This document shows positions 16,603 through 25,864 of a DNA stretch of 64,000 nt, piece after piece. Numbering within the stretch: position 1 is the first letter of the stretch; each line of letters starts with the position of its first letter. The position numbers and the translations under genes were made by a program. The notes under the pieces were generated by a model. The model made no database searches. It had not been told where the DNA came from and saw nothing but the letters and a program-made list of their open reading frames with translations. The DNA is from an uncultured Lachnospiraceae bacterium (GTDB taxonomy: Bacteria; Bacillota; Clostridia; Lachnospirales; Lachnospiraceae): NCBI GenBank assembly GCA_910585075.1, contig CAJUED010000002.1, forward strand, positions 50,268-114,267, read 5' to 3'.

Positions 16603-18843
16603 ATGGCAAAAAAAGCATCAGACAATGTAACATATTACAATAACGCCGGCGGCCCCGTTATCGGAACCGTTTCCCGCAGGGTAATTGAAAAAGATGGTCT
16701 TACCTTCAAGGATATTGACGGCACCGGACAGGTAAGCCCTGTTAACGACTGGAGGCTTCCCGCCGCCCGGCGTGCCGCAGCACTGGCAGATACCCTGACT
16801 TTAGAAGAAAAAATCGGACAGATTTTCATTTCCGACTGGCGTATGGGACTGTACGCCGAGGATAAAGAAAAACTGGATGAATCCGGTCTTTTGGATGAGG
16901 CCGAAGTTGCCGGCAAGAATATATTTGGAGGACAGCTTCTGCCCGGTACCACCACCCTTATCAAAGAATGGTGGGCCCGCCATATTATTCTGCGCTCTAA
17001 CCCCGGACCGGAAGACCTTACGGACTTTTTGAACCAGCTCCATGCAGTTGCGGAAGAATGTGAGCATTTTGTCCCCGTTCAGGCAGTTTCCAATTCCCGC
17101 AACGAAAACGGCGAGCTGGTATTTGGTATGAATGACGCCGCCGGCGTGTTTGCCGCCTGGCCCGGCACCCTGGGTATTGCCGCCGCTATCCGCGGGAACG
17201 GCATTGATCTGATTGATGACTTCGCCGACTGTGTCCGCAGAGAGTGGAATGCCTCAGGCCTTAAGAAGGGGTATATGTATATGGCGGACGTTATGAGCGA
17301 CCCCCGCTGGCAGCGCAGCTATGGTACCTTCGGTGAAGACCCTGCGCTTATCTGCGAAATTTTTGAACACATCATCCCCCGGATTCAGGGAAGCCCGGAG
17401 GGCGTGACTGCGGACGGCGTTGCCATGACGGTGAAGCATTTCCCCGGCGGCGGTGCCCGCGAAAACGGCTTTGACCCCCACTATGCAATGGGACAGTGGA
17501 ATGTATATGCTACCCCGGGCAGTCTGGAAAAATACCACCTTCCCGGTTTCCAGGCTGCTGTGGAACATAACGCTTCTTCCATCATGCCCTACTATGCAAA
17601 GCCCTGCAAAGAAAAGAGCGCCCCTCAAACCGCCATGGATGACCCTATGGAAATGAAGCCCTATGGTTTTGCCTATAACAAGCCTTTTATAGACGGCTTA
17701 CTGCGGGGCAAAATGGGCTTTAAGGGCTACATCAATTCCGACACCGGAATCGTCCATAATATGTCCTGGGGCGTTGAAATGTTAGACAATCCTGAGCGGA
17801 TTGGCTTCGCCGTAAACAATGCCGGGGTGGATTTAATCAGCGGCCTTTTTGATGTTCAATATGGCAAGGAAGCTTATGAGCGTTCCTTAAACGATTACTA
17901 TGACACCCATGAAGTTCCGGAAGGTTTCACAAAAGAAGAACTGGTACTTACGGATGAGGCTTTAAACCGTGCCGTTACCCGCACCCTCACCGAGCTCTTT
18001 GAGCTTGGCATGTTCGAAAACCCTTACCGTGACCCGAAAGCTGCCCGGAAAGAAATCTCCGATAACAAAGCAGACTGGGACAACGCCATGGACGTTCACA
18101 GGAAGTCTGTTGTACTGTTAAAAAATACGGGAGATTCCCAGAAGGTTCTGCCCTTAACCGGGGATAAGCTTGCCGGCAAAACCGTATATGCCGAATGCTT
18201 TGCCAAAAATCCTGAGAACGCGGAAAGCTCCACCAGGACCCTTCGGGAAACCCTTGCCGGCAAGGTAACTCTTGTTGATGACCCGGCCGGAGCAGATTAT
18301 GCAATCCTTCTGCTCAGTCCTTCCTCGGGTGAATACTTTCATGCCACCCCGGGCTATCTGGAACTGGATATATGTGAGGACAAGGTTGTATGCAACGTTG
18401 ACCAGGAAGGTCGTCCCACTGACGAGACCCATTCGGAAACCACCCTCACCGGCCTTAGCCGTGTCCGGGAGATTGCAGATACCCTCCATGCAAAGGGCGG
18501 TAAAGTGATTATGAATGTCAATGTAACCCTTGCCTGGGAACTGGGCAATGTGGAGCCACTTGCAGACGCTCTCACCCTGGGCTTTGACACCTATCCCAGC
18601 GCTGTTTTGGACGTCATTCTGGGTGACTTCGCCCCCACGGGCAAGCTTCCCATCACCTTCCCGAGAGGGGATGAAGTGCTGGCTGTAAATGCCCAGGGCG
18701 TATGTATCAGCCCTAATGATGTACCGGGCTATGATAAAGATCAATATATGCCTGACTCATTAAAGGACGAAAACGGAAAGGCATACGCTTATCGGGATAA
18801 CCAGGGCAATTATTACGAACTGGATTTTGGTCTTTCTTACTGA
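16603..18843 (+). CDS. Glycoside hydrolase family 3 protein (beta-glucosidase type)
   Basis: The 746-residue protein starts MAKKASDNVTYYNN; GAGG is 6 nt upstream of the ATG. It has the GH3 N-terminal barrel, with LTLEEKIGQIF near 70 and VKHFPGGGARENGFDPHY near 280. The likely nucleophile aspartate is in GYINSDTG near 380. A C-terminal alpha/beta sandwich (KSVVLLKNTG, LPITFPRGDE) completes the fold. No signal peptide is present, so it acts in the cytosol on imported oligosaccharides. The unit is monocistronic, ends in a strong terminator after tandem repeats, and is preceded by the pseudoknot leader. Confidence 0.93.
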   Translation: MAKKASDNVTYYNNAGGPVIGTVSRRVIEKDGLTFKDIDGTGQVSPVNDWRLPAARRAAALADTLTLEEKIGQIFISDWRMGLYAEDKEKLDESGLLDEAEVAGKNIFGGQLLPGTTTLIKEWWARHIILRSNPGPEDLTDFLNQLHAVAEECEHFVPVQAVSNSRNENGELVFGMNDAAGVFAAWPGTLGIAAAIRGNGIDLIDDFADCVRREWNASGLKKGYMYMADVMSDPRWQRSYGTFGEDPALICEIFEHIIPRIQGSPEGVTADGVAMTVKHFPGGGARENGFDPHYAMGQWNVYATPGSLEKYHLPGFQAAVEHNASSIMPYYAKPCKEKSAPQTAMDDPMEMKPYGFAYNKPFIDGLLRGKMGFKGYINSDTGIVHNMSWGVEMLDNPERIGFAVNNAGVDLISGLFDVQYGKEAYERSLNDYYDTHEVPEGFTKEELVLTDEALNRAVTRTLTELFELGMFENPYRDPKAARKEISDNKADWDNAMDVHRKSVVLLKNTGDSQKVLPLTGDKLAGKTVYAECFAKNPENAESSTRTLRETLAGKVTLVDDPAGADYAILLLSPSSGEYFHATPGYLELDICEDKVVCNVDQEGRPTDETHSETTLTGLSRVREIADTLHAKGGKVIMNVNVTLAWELGNVEPLADALTLGFDTYPSAVLDVILGDFAPTGKLPITFPRGDEVLAVNAQGVCISPNDVPGYDKDQYMPDSLKDENGKAYAYRDNQGNYYELDFGLSY

Positions 18844-18856
18844 TTTCTGTAAGTGA

Positions 18857-18980
18857 CTTCGCAAGTCAGCTTATTATCAAATGCTGTCGCGCTTCGCGAG
18901 CCAGCTTATTACCAAACGCTGCCGCGCTTCGCGAGCCAGCTTATTACCAAACGCTGCCACGCTTCGCGAGTCAGCTTATT
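18857..18980 (+). repeat. Tandem 35-bp repeat, about 3.5 copies, with dispersed relatives
   Basis: CTTCGCRAG recurs at 18857, 18892, 18927 and 18962, exactly 35 bp apart, each followed by YCAGCTTATT; the fourth unit is cut short before the terminator. Single diverged copies of the CTTCGCGAGTCAGCTTATT core occur near 59816, 60466, 62387 and perhaps 62346. It lies between the GH3 stop and its terminator and would be transcribed. Confidence 0.8.
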
Positions 18981-18985
18981 GGGGC

Positions 18986-19025
18986 AAAACAGGCCTGCCG
19001 TATTTTTCCGGCAGACCTGTTTTTT
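18986..19025 (+). terminator. Intrinsic terminator after GH3
   Basis: AACAGG-C-CTGCCG pairs with CGGCAG-A-CCTGTT around a TATTTTTC loop and runs into T6. The mirrored A-run lets it work weakly on the other strand too. Confidence 0.9.
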
Positions 19026-19140
19026 GTCAGGACATTCCTCTCATCAGCAGGTGAAATCCTTCCCACTTCACTTGCGCGGCTGTAACAATCCGGTCTTCAA
19101 CTTCATAACACCGAAACACTACGCACGGGCTCACAAATCT

Positions 19141-19317
19141 CTACACAAACTGATTGCGATGGCTGTCATAGGTATAACCTATACTTTTCAGTTTTTCTTC
19201 GATTTCCGTTCTGCTGACATCCATGTCATCACACATGGCATCCAGACTGGAATAAAAATCACGTAATTTCATGTTTACAAAACTCAGTAACATGCCAGGG
19301 TCGCCGGGTATCTGCAT
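19141..19317 (-). CDS. DUF4250 domain protein
   Basis: This 58-residue protein reads MQIPGDPGMLLSFVNMKLRD and continues with the conserved FYSSLDAMCDDMD, EEKLKSIGY and RNQFV blocks of DUF4250, a small family widespread in Clostridia. I chose the start at 19317 because the sequence upstream of it shows no family similarity. The function is unknown. It lies 88 bp after clpB on the same strand. Confidence 0.85.
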   Translation of the reverse strand: MQIPGDPGMLLSFVNMKLRDFYSSLDAMCDDMDVSRTEIEEKLKSIGYTYDSHRNQFV

Positions 19318-19440
19318 TTTCCCTTTTCTCCTTTCCTTCTCGGTGACAGTTCTGCTTTCTTGTATCACATTCTCACGAAATGCACAGTTTATACGCATTT
19401 TTGACCGTGAATATTAACCTTTCAGCTTCACTGTTACCTT

Positions 19441-22029
19441 TCATCCATTCTTTACTTCCGCCGCCAGTGCTTCATCCTTTACCGTGATTAAAATAGTGTC
19501 CCCTTGGTCAACTGCATCAGTCAATATCAATTTGGCCGACAGAGTCTCTACATATTTCTGAATATAACGCTTCAGCGGCCTTGCCCCATAAACCGGGTCG
19601 TAAGCCTGCTCCACAATAAAGTCCTCCGCCTCTTTGCTCAGCTCCACAGTCAGCTCCTTGTCAGAAAGCCGTCTGTTTAAGTCTTTTACAATCAATCCTA
19701 TGATACCAGCAATATTTTCCTTGGACAAGGGCTTAAACAAAATGGTTTCATCCAATCGGTTTAAAAATTCGGGCCTGAAATGAGCGCGCAGGTCATTCAT
19801 CACCATCTTTTCCGCATCCTCATTAATATGACCATTTTGGTCAATTCCCTCTAGAAGATAGGAAGCCCCAATGTTGGAGGTCATGATCAAAATCGTATTT
19901 TTAAAATCCACCGTGCGTCCCTGGGAATCTGTGATACGCCCGTCGTCCAGCACCTGGAGCAGCACGTTAAACACGTCGGGATGGGCCTTCTCAATCTCGT
20001 CAAACAATACAACCGAGTAGGGCTTTCTTCTGACTGCCTCGGTAAGCTGTCCCCCTTCCTCATAACCCACATATCCGGGAGGCGCTCCAATCAGTCTGGA
20101 TACGGAGTACTTCTCCATATACTCGCTCATATCGATACGCACCATGCTGTTCTCATCATCAAACAAGGAGAAAGCCAAGGATTTGGCAAGCTCCGTCTTT
20201 CCCACGCCGGTAGGTCCCAAAAACAGAAAGGAACCTATAGGCTTGCTTGGGTCTTTGATGCCCGCTTTGGAGCGGATGATTGCCTCCGTCACCTTGGTGA
20301 CACCCTCATCCTGTCCAACCACCCGCTTATGCAGCTCCTCGTCCAGATGCAAGGTCTTGTTCCGCTCACTCTCCGTCAGTTTAGCCACCGGAATCCCCGT
20401 CCATCTGGAGATAATCTTGGCGATTTCTTCATCGGACACACTCTCGTGTACCAGTGATAAATCCTTATTTTTAACCTGTTCTTCCTCTACCTCTAGCTGC
20501 TTCTTAAGGGCAGGAAGCTTGCTGTAGCTTAATTCCGCCGCCTTTTCATAATCTCCTTCTCTCTGGGCAATCTCAATCTGACTGCCCACCGCATCGATTT
20601 CTTCACGGAGTTTTGAAAGCTTTTCAACGGAAGTCTTTTCATTTTCCCACTGGGCTTTCCGGTTGTTCAGTTCTTCCTTTAACTCGGCCAGTTCCTTCTG
20701 TAAATCGGCCAAACGTTCCTGACTTATCCGGTCATCCTCTTTTTTCAGGGCGGTCTCCTCGATTTCCATCTGCATCACCCGGCGCTGTAACTCATCCAGC
20801 TCCGTGGGCATGGAATCAAGCTCCGTCTTGATCAGGGCACAGGCTTCGTCCACCAGGTCAATGGCCTTATCCGGAAGGAAACGGTCGGAAATATAACGGT
20901 TTGACAGAACTGCCGCGCTCACCAGCGCATTGTCCATAATCTTCACGCCGTGATACACTTCATAGCGCTCCTTCAGTCCCCTTAAAATGGAAATGGTATC
21001 CTCCACCGTGGGCTCACTTACCATAACCGGCTGGAACCGCCTCTCCAGTGCGGCGTCCTTCTCAATATACTGTCTGTATTCATCCAGAGTGGTTGCACCG
21101 ATACAGTGCAGCTCGCCCCTTGCAAGCATGGGCTTTAACATATTTCCGGCGTCCAGCGCCCCATCCGTCTTTCCGGCCCCCACTATGGTGTGCAGCTCAT
21201 CTATAAAAAGAATAATCTGACCGTCGCTGTTTTTCACATCCTCCAGAACTGCTTTCAGACGTTCCTCAAATTCCCCTCTGTACTTGGCTCCCGCCACCAG
21301 GGCGCCCATATCCAGGGCAAATATCTTTTTATCCTTAAGCCCCTGGGGCACGTCCCCCCGGACAATACGCTGGGCAAGGCCTTCCACCACCGCAGTCTTA
21401 CCAACGCCCGGCTCGCCAATCAGCACCGGATTGTTCTTGGTTTTCCGGGAAAGGATACGGATAATATTTCTGATTTCACTGTCGCGGCCAATCACCGGGT
21501 CTAACTTCTGGTCTCTGGCCTTTTCCACCAGCTCCTGGCCATACTTGGCCAGCGTGTCATAGGTAGCCTCCGGGTTATCGCTCGTCACACGCTGATTCCC
21601 TCTCACCGTGGAAAGAGCCTGCAAAAAACGCTCCCTGGTAATGCCAAACTCCCTGAATAATTCCTTAACGGCCCTGTTAGGATGCTTAATCATGGCAAGA
21701 AACAAATGCTCCACGGACACGTACTCATCCGAAAGGGCTTTGGCCTCGTCCTCCGCGGAAATCAGTACCTTGTTTAAGTCCGGGCCCACATGAACCTGGC
21801 CTCCCTGTACTTTTACCCTCTTATTTAAGGCTTCCTCCACCTTATTTAAAAAGTACTGGGTGTTGATTTCCATCTTTTCAATAAGCTTTAAAATCAGGCT
21901 GTCATCAATGGTAAGCAGACTGTACAGGAGATGCTCCTGCTCAATTTCCTGGTTGCCGTATTCGTATGCAAGCTTCTCGCAGCCTTCCACAGCCTGCATG
22001 GATTTTTGCGTAAATTTTGATATATTCAT
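19441..22029 (-). CDS. clpB: ATP-dependent chaperone ClpB
   Basis: ClpB is a hexameric disaggregase working with DnaK. The 862-residue protein has two N-terminal Clp repeats (residues 1-145) and NBD1 with Walker A GEPGVGKT and Walker B ILFIDELHT. The coiled-coil middle domain (about 405-525) distinguishes ClpB from ClpC. NBD2 has Walker A GPTGVGKT and Walker B VVLFDEIEKAHPDV, and the end carries a RLDETILFKPL/GARPLKRYIQ block. The start at 22029 (MNISKFTQ) has AGGAG 5 nt upstream. A CIRCE element overlaps its promoter, so HrcA should control it. The leader is about 215 nt and contains the palindromic repeat shared with carB. Confidence 0.97.
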   Translation of the reverse strand: MNISKFTQKSMQAVEGCEKLAYEYGNQEIEQEHLLYSLLTIDDSLILKLIEKMEINTQYFLNKVEEALNKRVKVQGGQVHVGPDLNKVLISAEDEAKALSDEYVSVEHLFLAMIKHPNRAVKELFREFGITRERFLQALSTVRGNQRVTSDNPEATYDTLAKYGQELVEKARDQKLDPVIGRDSEIRNIIRILSRKTKNNPVLIGEPGVGKTAVVEGLAQRIVRGDVPQGLKDKKIFALDMGALVAGAKYRGEFEERLKAVLEDVKNSDGQIILFIDELHTIVGAGKTDGALDAGNMLKPMLARGELHCIGATTLDEYRQYIEKDAALERRFQPVMVSEPTVEDTISILRGLKERYEVYHGVKIMDNALVSAAVLSNRYISDRFLPDKAIDLVDEACALIKTELDSMPTELDELQRRVMQMEIEETALKKEDDRISQERLADLQKELAELKEELNNRKAQWENEKTSVEKLSKLREEIDAVGSQIEIAQREGDYEKAAELSYSKLPALKKQLEVEEEQVKNKDLSLVHESVSDEEIAKIISRWTGIPVAKLTESERNKTLHLDEELHKRVVGQDEGVTKVTEAIIRSKAGIKDPSKPIGSFLFLGPTGVGKTELAKSLAFSLFDDENSMVRIDMSEYMEKYSVSRLIGAPPGYVGYEEGGQLTEAVRRKPYSVVLFDEIEKAHPDVFNVLLQVLDDGRITDSQGRTVDFKNTILIMTSNIGASYLLEGIDQNGHINEDAEKMVMNDLRAHFRPEFLNRLDETILFKPLSKENIAGIIGLIVKDLNRRLSDKELTVELSKEAEDFIVEQAYDPVYGARPLKRYIQKYVETLSAKLILTDAVDQGDTILITVKDEALAAEVKNG

Positions 22030-22123
22030 AAACACTCCTCTCCGCCATTACTGTAAATAAGTCGTTACGGTACTGATTCCCGTAATCCCGTAAGCAACGG
22101 TTTGATAACATTCTACTTCGCTG

Positions 22124-22169
22124 CTCACGGACTTTGCAACAGGTGCAAAGTTCTGAGCCGAACCGTTTA
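22124..22169 (-). repeat. Dispersed palindromic element, copy in the clpB leader
   Basis: Arms ACTTTGCA and TGCAAAGT flank a short loop; CTCACGG and GAGCCGAACCGTTTA-like flanks match the carB copy at 12711-12757. It would form a hairpin in the long clpB 5' untranslated region. Confidence 0.6.
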
Positions 22170-22252
22170 CCATAATTCGTATCAATAGAATTGGTAACAT
22201 TTACTTACAGTATACCCGGCTTGATAACTCTTTATTTCCTTGTTATAGTGTG

Positions 22253-22281
22253 AATATAACACTTTTATTAGCACTCGTCAA
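22253..22281 (-). promoter_or_regulatory. clpB promoter
   Basis: On the minus strand TTGACG (22281-22276) and TATATT (22258-22253) are 17 bp apart. The -35 lies inside the CIRCE spacer. A second inverted repeat, GTTATA/TATAAC (22242-22260), spans the -10. Confidence 0.75.
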
Positions 22282-22294
22282 TAGCGAGTGCTAA
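22268..22294. promoter_or_regulatory. CIRCE element (HrcA operator)
   Basis: A perfect TTAGCACTC - 9 bp - GAGTGCTAA inverted repeat covers the clpB promoter. This is the canonical HrcA operator. The stretch 22295-22526 beyond it shows nothing else I can identify. Confidence 0.97.
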
Positions 22295-22526
22295 CATATT
22301 TAATTTTTTTATGGTTATCAAGTGTTTATGCGGTTTTCCAGATTCTAAAATTTTTATGAACTCTCATTTTAAGCCCTTATACACCATTTTCCTATCTGCA
22401 ATCATTGCCTCTAGCCTTTGTGGGATATTGACTCTACTCCTGTCATACTCTCAAACACAACACAGGCTATACACTATTTTGTAAGTCAGCTAAATCATAA
22501 TCAGGCAGGGATGAGTTCATCTTCTT

Positions 22527-23414
22527 CTATCTGTCTAGCATATAGCGCTGAAATGCCAATGCTTCCTTTGCATCCCGGTCAAGCGCTGCTTCTGTGGTAT
22601 CTTCCACAATATCTCTCCACACCCTGATGTCTTTGCCGACAGTTCCTCCAGGCATTACAAAAGGTTCCATAACTACTGTACCGTCATATCCTATTTCCTG
22701 CAATGCATCACGAATCTCCCGCCAAGGGGTTCTCCCCTGTCCCGGAACCATACGGTTACATTCTCCGGTATGGAAATGTCCAAGTAAACTGCCTGCCGTA
22801 CGGATTGCATTCCCAATACTCTGTTCTTCGATATTCATATGAAAGGTATCCAGCATCACTTTGACATTTGTGGCTTTAGGTTCTAACTGGCGAACAGCCT
22901 TTACAAATTCAGCACCCTCCTTTGCGGTGTTCAAAACATGGTTCTCGAAACGGTTCAGTACCTCCATGCCAATGGTCTCAATCCCGTAATCGAGACCAAT
23001 ACGGCCTAGTTGCGCAATCCCTTCAATCCCTCGCTCCCAGTCTCCCTTTTTGTCAACGGGTTTGCTATAATCAATAGGCCAGCAGGAATAAATTGCCCCA
23101 CCAATCAGCGTTGCATTTACCTTTTCCATTCTCTGAAACAGATCTTTATAATATGCAAGCGCATGTTCTCTCACTTTTGCATCAGCAGAAGCGATATTAT
23201 TTTCCGGCGCTGGTCCGTATCCCACTGTAAGACGGATTCTATTTTCCTGCGCGCACTTTTTTAAATCAAGCAGTTCTTCCTCCCTATAGTCAGGCAGTGG
23301 GCCCGCTGCAATTTCCAATATGTCAAACCCCAGCTCTGCCGCTTTGCGGATATAATGTTTATAGTCACCCGCCCATTCCTTTTCCCAATATGCGTAATAA
23401 ATACCATGCTGCAT
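22527..23414 (-). CDS. Ketose 3-epimerase (D-psicose/D-tagatose 3-epimerase family)
   Basis: The 295-residue TIM-barrel protein opens MQHGIYYAYWEKEWAGDYKH, closely like D-allulose (psicose) 3-epimerases of gut clostridia. The catalytic and metal residues are visible: Glu in GMEVLNRFENH, Asp and His in MLDTFHMNIEE, His in GHFHTGECNR, and Glu in VVMEPFV. It should interconvert ketohexoses at C3 with a divalent metal. AAAGGAG lies 10 nt before the ATG at 23414; a start at 23441 is less likely. It follows an SDR gene on the same strand, and a ROK regulator is divergent. The exact sugar (allulose, tagatose or another) cannot be read. Confidence 0.88.
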   Translation of the reverse strand: MQHGIYYAYWEKEWAGDYKHYIRKAAELGFDILEIAAGPLPDYREEELLDLKKCAQENRIRLTVGYGPAPENNIASADAKVREHALAYYKDLFQRMEKVNATLIGGAIYSCWPIDYSKPVDKKGDWERGIEGIAQLGRIGLDYGIETIGMEVLNRFENHVLNTAKEGAEFVKAVRQLEPKATNVKVMLDTFHMNIEEQSIGNAIRTAGSLLGHFHTGECNRMVPGQGRTPWREIRDALQEIGYDGTVVMEPFVMPGGTVGKDIRVWRDIVEDTTEAALDRDAKEALAFQRYMLDR

Positions 23415-23558
23415 GCTTATTGCTCTCCTTTCTTCTGCCATCTTTTATGGCGCAAATTTTTTACTTCCCAGTGATTTGTCGAAATATTATATGTATATTT
23501 TTTTATTTTCCACCAGTTTATGTTCCTGAAAATTAGCACAAAATCTTAACACCGATTG

Positions 23559-24335
23559 TCAGAAACAAGTATATGCCCCGTCAATGGAAATATCGGCGCC
23601 TGTTGTAAAAGAACTTGCATCTCCGGCCAGATATACATACGCCGCCTGTAGTTCCTCCGGTTTTCCCATACGGTGCATCGGTGTCAGCTGATTCCATTTT
23701 TCTATCATCGGTTTTAGCTTTGGATCATTTAAAGTAAGCTCTGTACCAATATATCCCGGGCTTATGCTGTTGACGCGTACATTTTTGTCAGCCCATTCCA
23801 CCGCCATGGATTTCACAAGCTGAATTACACCTGCCTTTGATGCATTGTATGCACATTGAGGCTGCGGTACGTTGACAATATGACCTGACATGGAGGCTGT
23901 CGCTATAATGGAACCGCCCCCCTGTTTTATCATCACCTTTCCAGCCGCCTGTGCAGTGAGAAATACACCTGTCAAGTTCACATCAATCACTCTTTGCCAC
24001 TCCTCCTGTGTCATTTCGTCCGCCGGTACATTAACGCCAATCCCGGCATTGCAGACTGCCGCATCAATCCGCCCATAGATATCTAACATTTTTTGGATCA
24101 TGGCATCCACGTCCCCCTTATCCGCCACATTCGCCTTAACAGCGATGACTTTTACGCCGGTCGCCTCTGCAATTTCCCCAGCTGTCTTTTGCGCTTCTTC
24201 CGGATTCATATCTACGATTGCCAAATCGGCACCTGCCTCTGCAAAAGCTGTAGCAACGCTCTTTCCAATTCCCTTAGCACCTCCTGTTACAAAAATTTTC
24301 TTTCCATCCAGTCTCATTTTCTCAATAATACCCAT
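23559..24335 (-). CDS. SDR-family NAD(P)-dependent oxidoreductase
   Basis: The 258-residue classical short-chain dehydrogenase has TGGAKGIG (residues 17-24), the VCNAGIG motif, a catalytic Ser in ATASMSGH and YNASK at the active site. An IVDMNP stretch after strand 2 (Asp) suggests NAD preference. A C-terminal GADISIDGAYTCF tail is standard. It is upstream of the ketose epimerase on the same strand (145-bp gap), so oxidation or reduction of a rare sugar or polyol is the likely job. Confidence 0.88.
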   Translation of the reverse strand: MGIIEKMRLDGKKIFVTGGAKGIGKSVATAFAEAGADLAIVDMNPEEAQKTAGEIAEATGVKVIAVKANVADKGDVDAMIQKMLDIYGRIDAAVCNAGIGVNVPADEMTQEEWQRVIDVNLTGVFLTAQAAGKVMIKQGGGSIIATASMSGHIVNVPQPQCAYNASKAGVIQLVKSMAVEWADKNVRVNSISPGYIGTELTLNDPKLKPMIEKWNQLTPMHRMGKPEELQAAYVYLAGDASSFTTGADISIDGAYTCF

Positions 24336-24546
24336 GACATTTTTCCTTTCTTCTTTTATATATTTATTGTTGATATACCTGATACCCAGTCAGGTTATTA
24401 TCCCGTTTCCTGCTTAACTCCTCCAAAAATATACCGAATCATCTTCCCTCAAGGATAATTCCTTATGATTCTGCCGCAAGCATATGGCTCAAATCCCGCC
24501 CTCTGCGCTCTCCTCATAAACATCTAAAATACACTGGATAAACATA

Positions 24547-24575
24547 AAAACTACTGTTATAATAAAAATAGTTTT
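24547..24575. promoter_or_regulatory. Inverted repeat over the ROK-gene promoter (candidate operator)
   Basis: AAAACTA (24547-24553) and TAGTTTT (24569-24575) are perfect arms around a TATAAT -10 (24558-24563). A weak -35, TGGATA, sits 17 bp upstream of it. The position suggests autoregulation by the ROK protein and possibly control of the divergent SDR/epimerase genes. Confidence 0.5.
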
Positions 24576-24593
24576 ATACAATAATTTTAAGGT

Positions 24594-25739
24594 ATGGTGT
24601 ACTATAAAATGGATAACGCAAAACAACCTGAACGCATAACGCAAACCGAACAGAAGAAATTGAATCATAAAAGCATCTATAACTATATCTATCAGGAACG
24701 CCAAACCTGCAAGCAGGCCATTGTTTCAGCCCTTCAGTTCAGTCTGCCAACCGTCACACAAAATCTGAAAACCTTAGAGGAGCACAATCTGATTATAAAA
24801 GATGGATTGTACAGCTCTAACAGCGGCCGGCGTGCTCAGATTATCTCCTGCAACGCCAATGCTAAAATAGCCATCGGCGTAGAAATTTTAAAGGACGCCA
24901 TTAATATGGTTGCCATTAACCTGTATGGTGAATCCCTTCAAACCCAAACAGTATTTGCTTTGTATGAAAATACCGAATCTTATTACATACTTCTGGGTAG
25001 TAAAGTTAACCATTTTATTGATTCTCTACCGATTTCGCATGAGCTGGTTCTTGGCGTAGGCATTGCCATTCAGTCTGTTATCTCACAGGATGGTTCCTCC
25101 ATTATATATGGCCAGATTCTCCAAAATACAGGCTTAACTTTAACCGATTTCACACGCCATATTCCATACCCCTGTGTTTTCCTTCATGATGCCAAAGCCG
25201 CTGCTTATGCTGAAATCTGGTTTCAAAAAATAAAAAATGCAATTTACATCGGTTTAAACAACAACATTGGCGGTGCTATCATCATCAACGGTCAGATATA
25301 TTCCGGAGGTAATTCCCGCAGCGGTTCTGTGGAGCATATGTGTCTTGTTCCTGATGGCACTCAATGCTATTGCGGACGCAAAGGCTGCATGGAAGTTTAC
25401 TGTTCCGGAAATTATCTGGAACAGGAGTCAGGTATTTCCCTCTCCGATTATTTCAAACTGCTGCGTGATGGAGATTCCGCCTGCCTGAACTTATGGCATT
25501 CCTATTTGAAGTACCTTGCCTTTTCCATTGACAGCATTCGTTTTATTGTTGACGGAACCATAATTTTAGGGGGTATCATCGCCTCCCACTTTACTGACGC
25601 TGATATTGAAACCCTTTATGCCAATATTCCTCAGGTTGAGCTTTGCGGACTTCAGCTGATTCGGGGACAATGCAATCAATATGCCGGTGCAATTGGCGCC
25701 GCCCTGCATTATATTGATGATTTCCTAGACCATATCTGA
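24594..25739 (+). CDS. ROK-family transcriptional regulator
   Basis: The 381-residue protein has an N-terminal winged helix (SIYNYIYQERQTCKQAIV then SLPTVTQNLKTLEEHNLI) and a ROK sugar-kinase-like domain. The ROK zinc motif appears as CYCGRKGCMEVYCS near 260, and GLNNNIGGAIIINGQIYSGG marks the nucleotide region. It probably represses the divergent ketose epimerase/SDR genes until a sugar or sugar phosphate binds. The start is uncertain: ATG at 24594 or at 24609 (MDNAKQPER), neither with a strong ribosome site. Confidence 0.9.
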   Translation: MVYYKMDNAKQPERITQTEQKKLNHKSIYNYIYQERQTCKQAIVSALQFSLPTVTQNLKTLEEHNLIIKDGLYSSNSGRRAQIISCNANAKIAIGVEILKDAINMVAINLYGESLQTQTVFALYENTESYYILLGSKVNHFIDSLPISHELVLGVGIAIQSVISQDGSSIIYGQILQNTGLTLTDFTRHIPYPCVFLHDAKAAAYAEIWFQKIKNAIYIGLNNNIGGAIIINGQIYSGGNSRSGSVEHMCLVPDGTQCYCGRKGCMEVYCSGNYLEQESGISLSDYFKLLRDGDSACLNLWHSYLKYLAFSIDSIRFIVDGTIILGGIIASHFTDADIETLYANIPQVELCGLQLIRGQCNQYAGAIGAALHYIDDFLDHI

Positions 25740-25749
25740 TTTCTTATAA

Positions 25750-25784
25750 AAACCTTTACTCTTTATTATAAAGAGCAAAGGTTT
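25750..25784. terminator. Bidirectional intrinsic terminator
   Basis: AAACCTTT-A-CTCTTTA pairs with TAAAGAG-C-AAAGGTTT around a TTA loop. A-rich and T-rich flanks on both sides let it end both the ROK gene and the converging C-S lyase operon. Confidence 0.88.
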
Positions 25785-25864
25785 ACTATTTTTATTATCC
25801 GGTTATCAGTATGCCTATATGTTTTCTTTACCCGTAAAAATGTACATTATTATTTTCCCTACTA

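Noticed and set aside
18857..18980. Regularly spaced repeat that could suggest a CRISPR array
   Set aside because: The 35-bp units are contiguous tandem copies with no unique spacers, no leader and no cas genes.
18853..19266. 137-codon open frame through the tandem repeats
   Set aside because: It arises from the repeat sequence, lacks a ribosome site, crosses a strong terminator and has no recognisable family.
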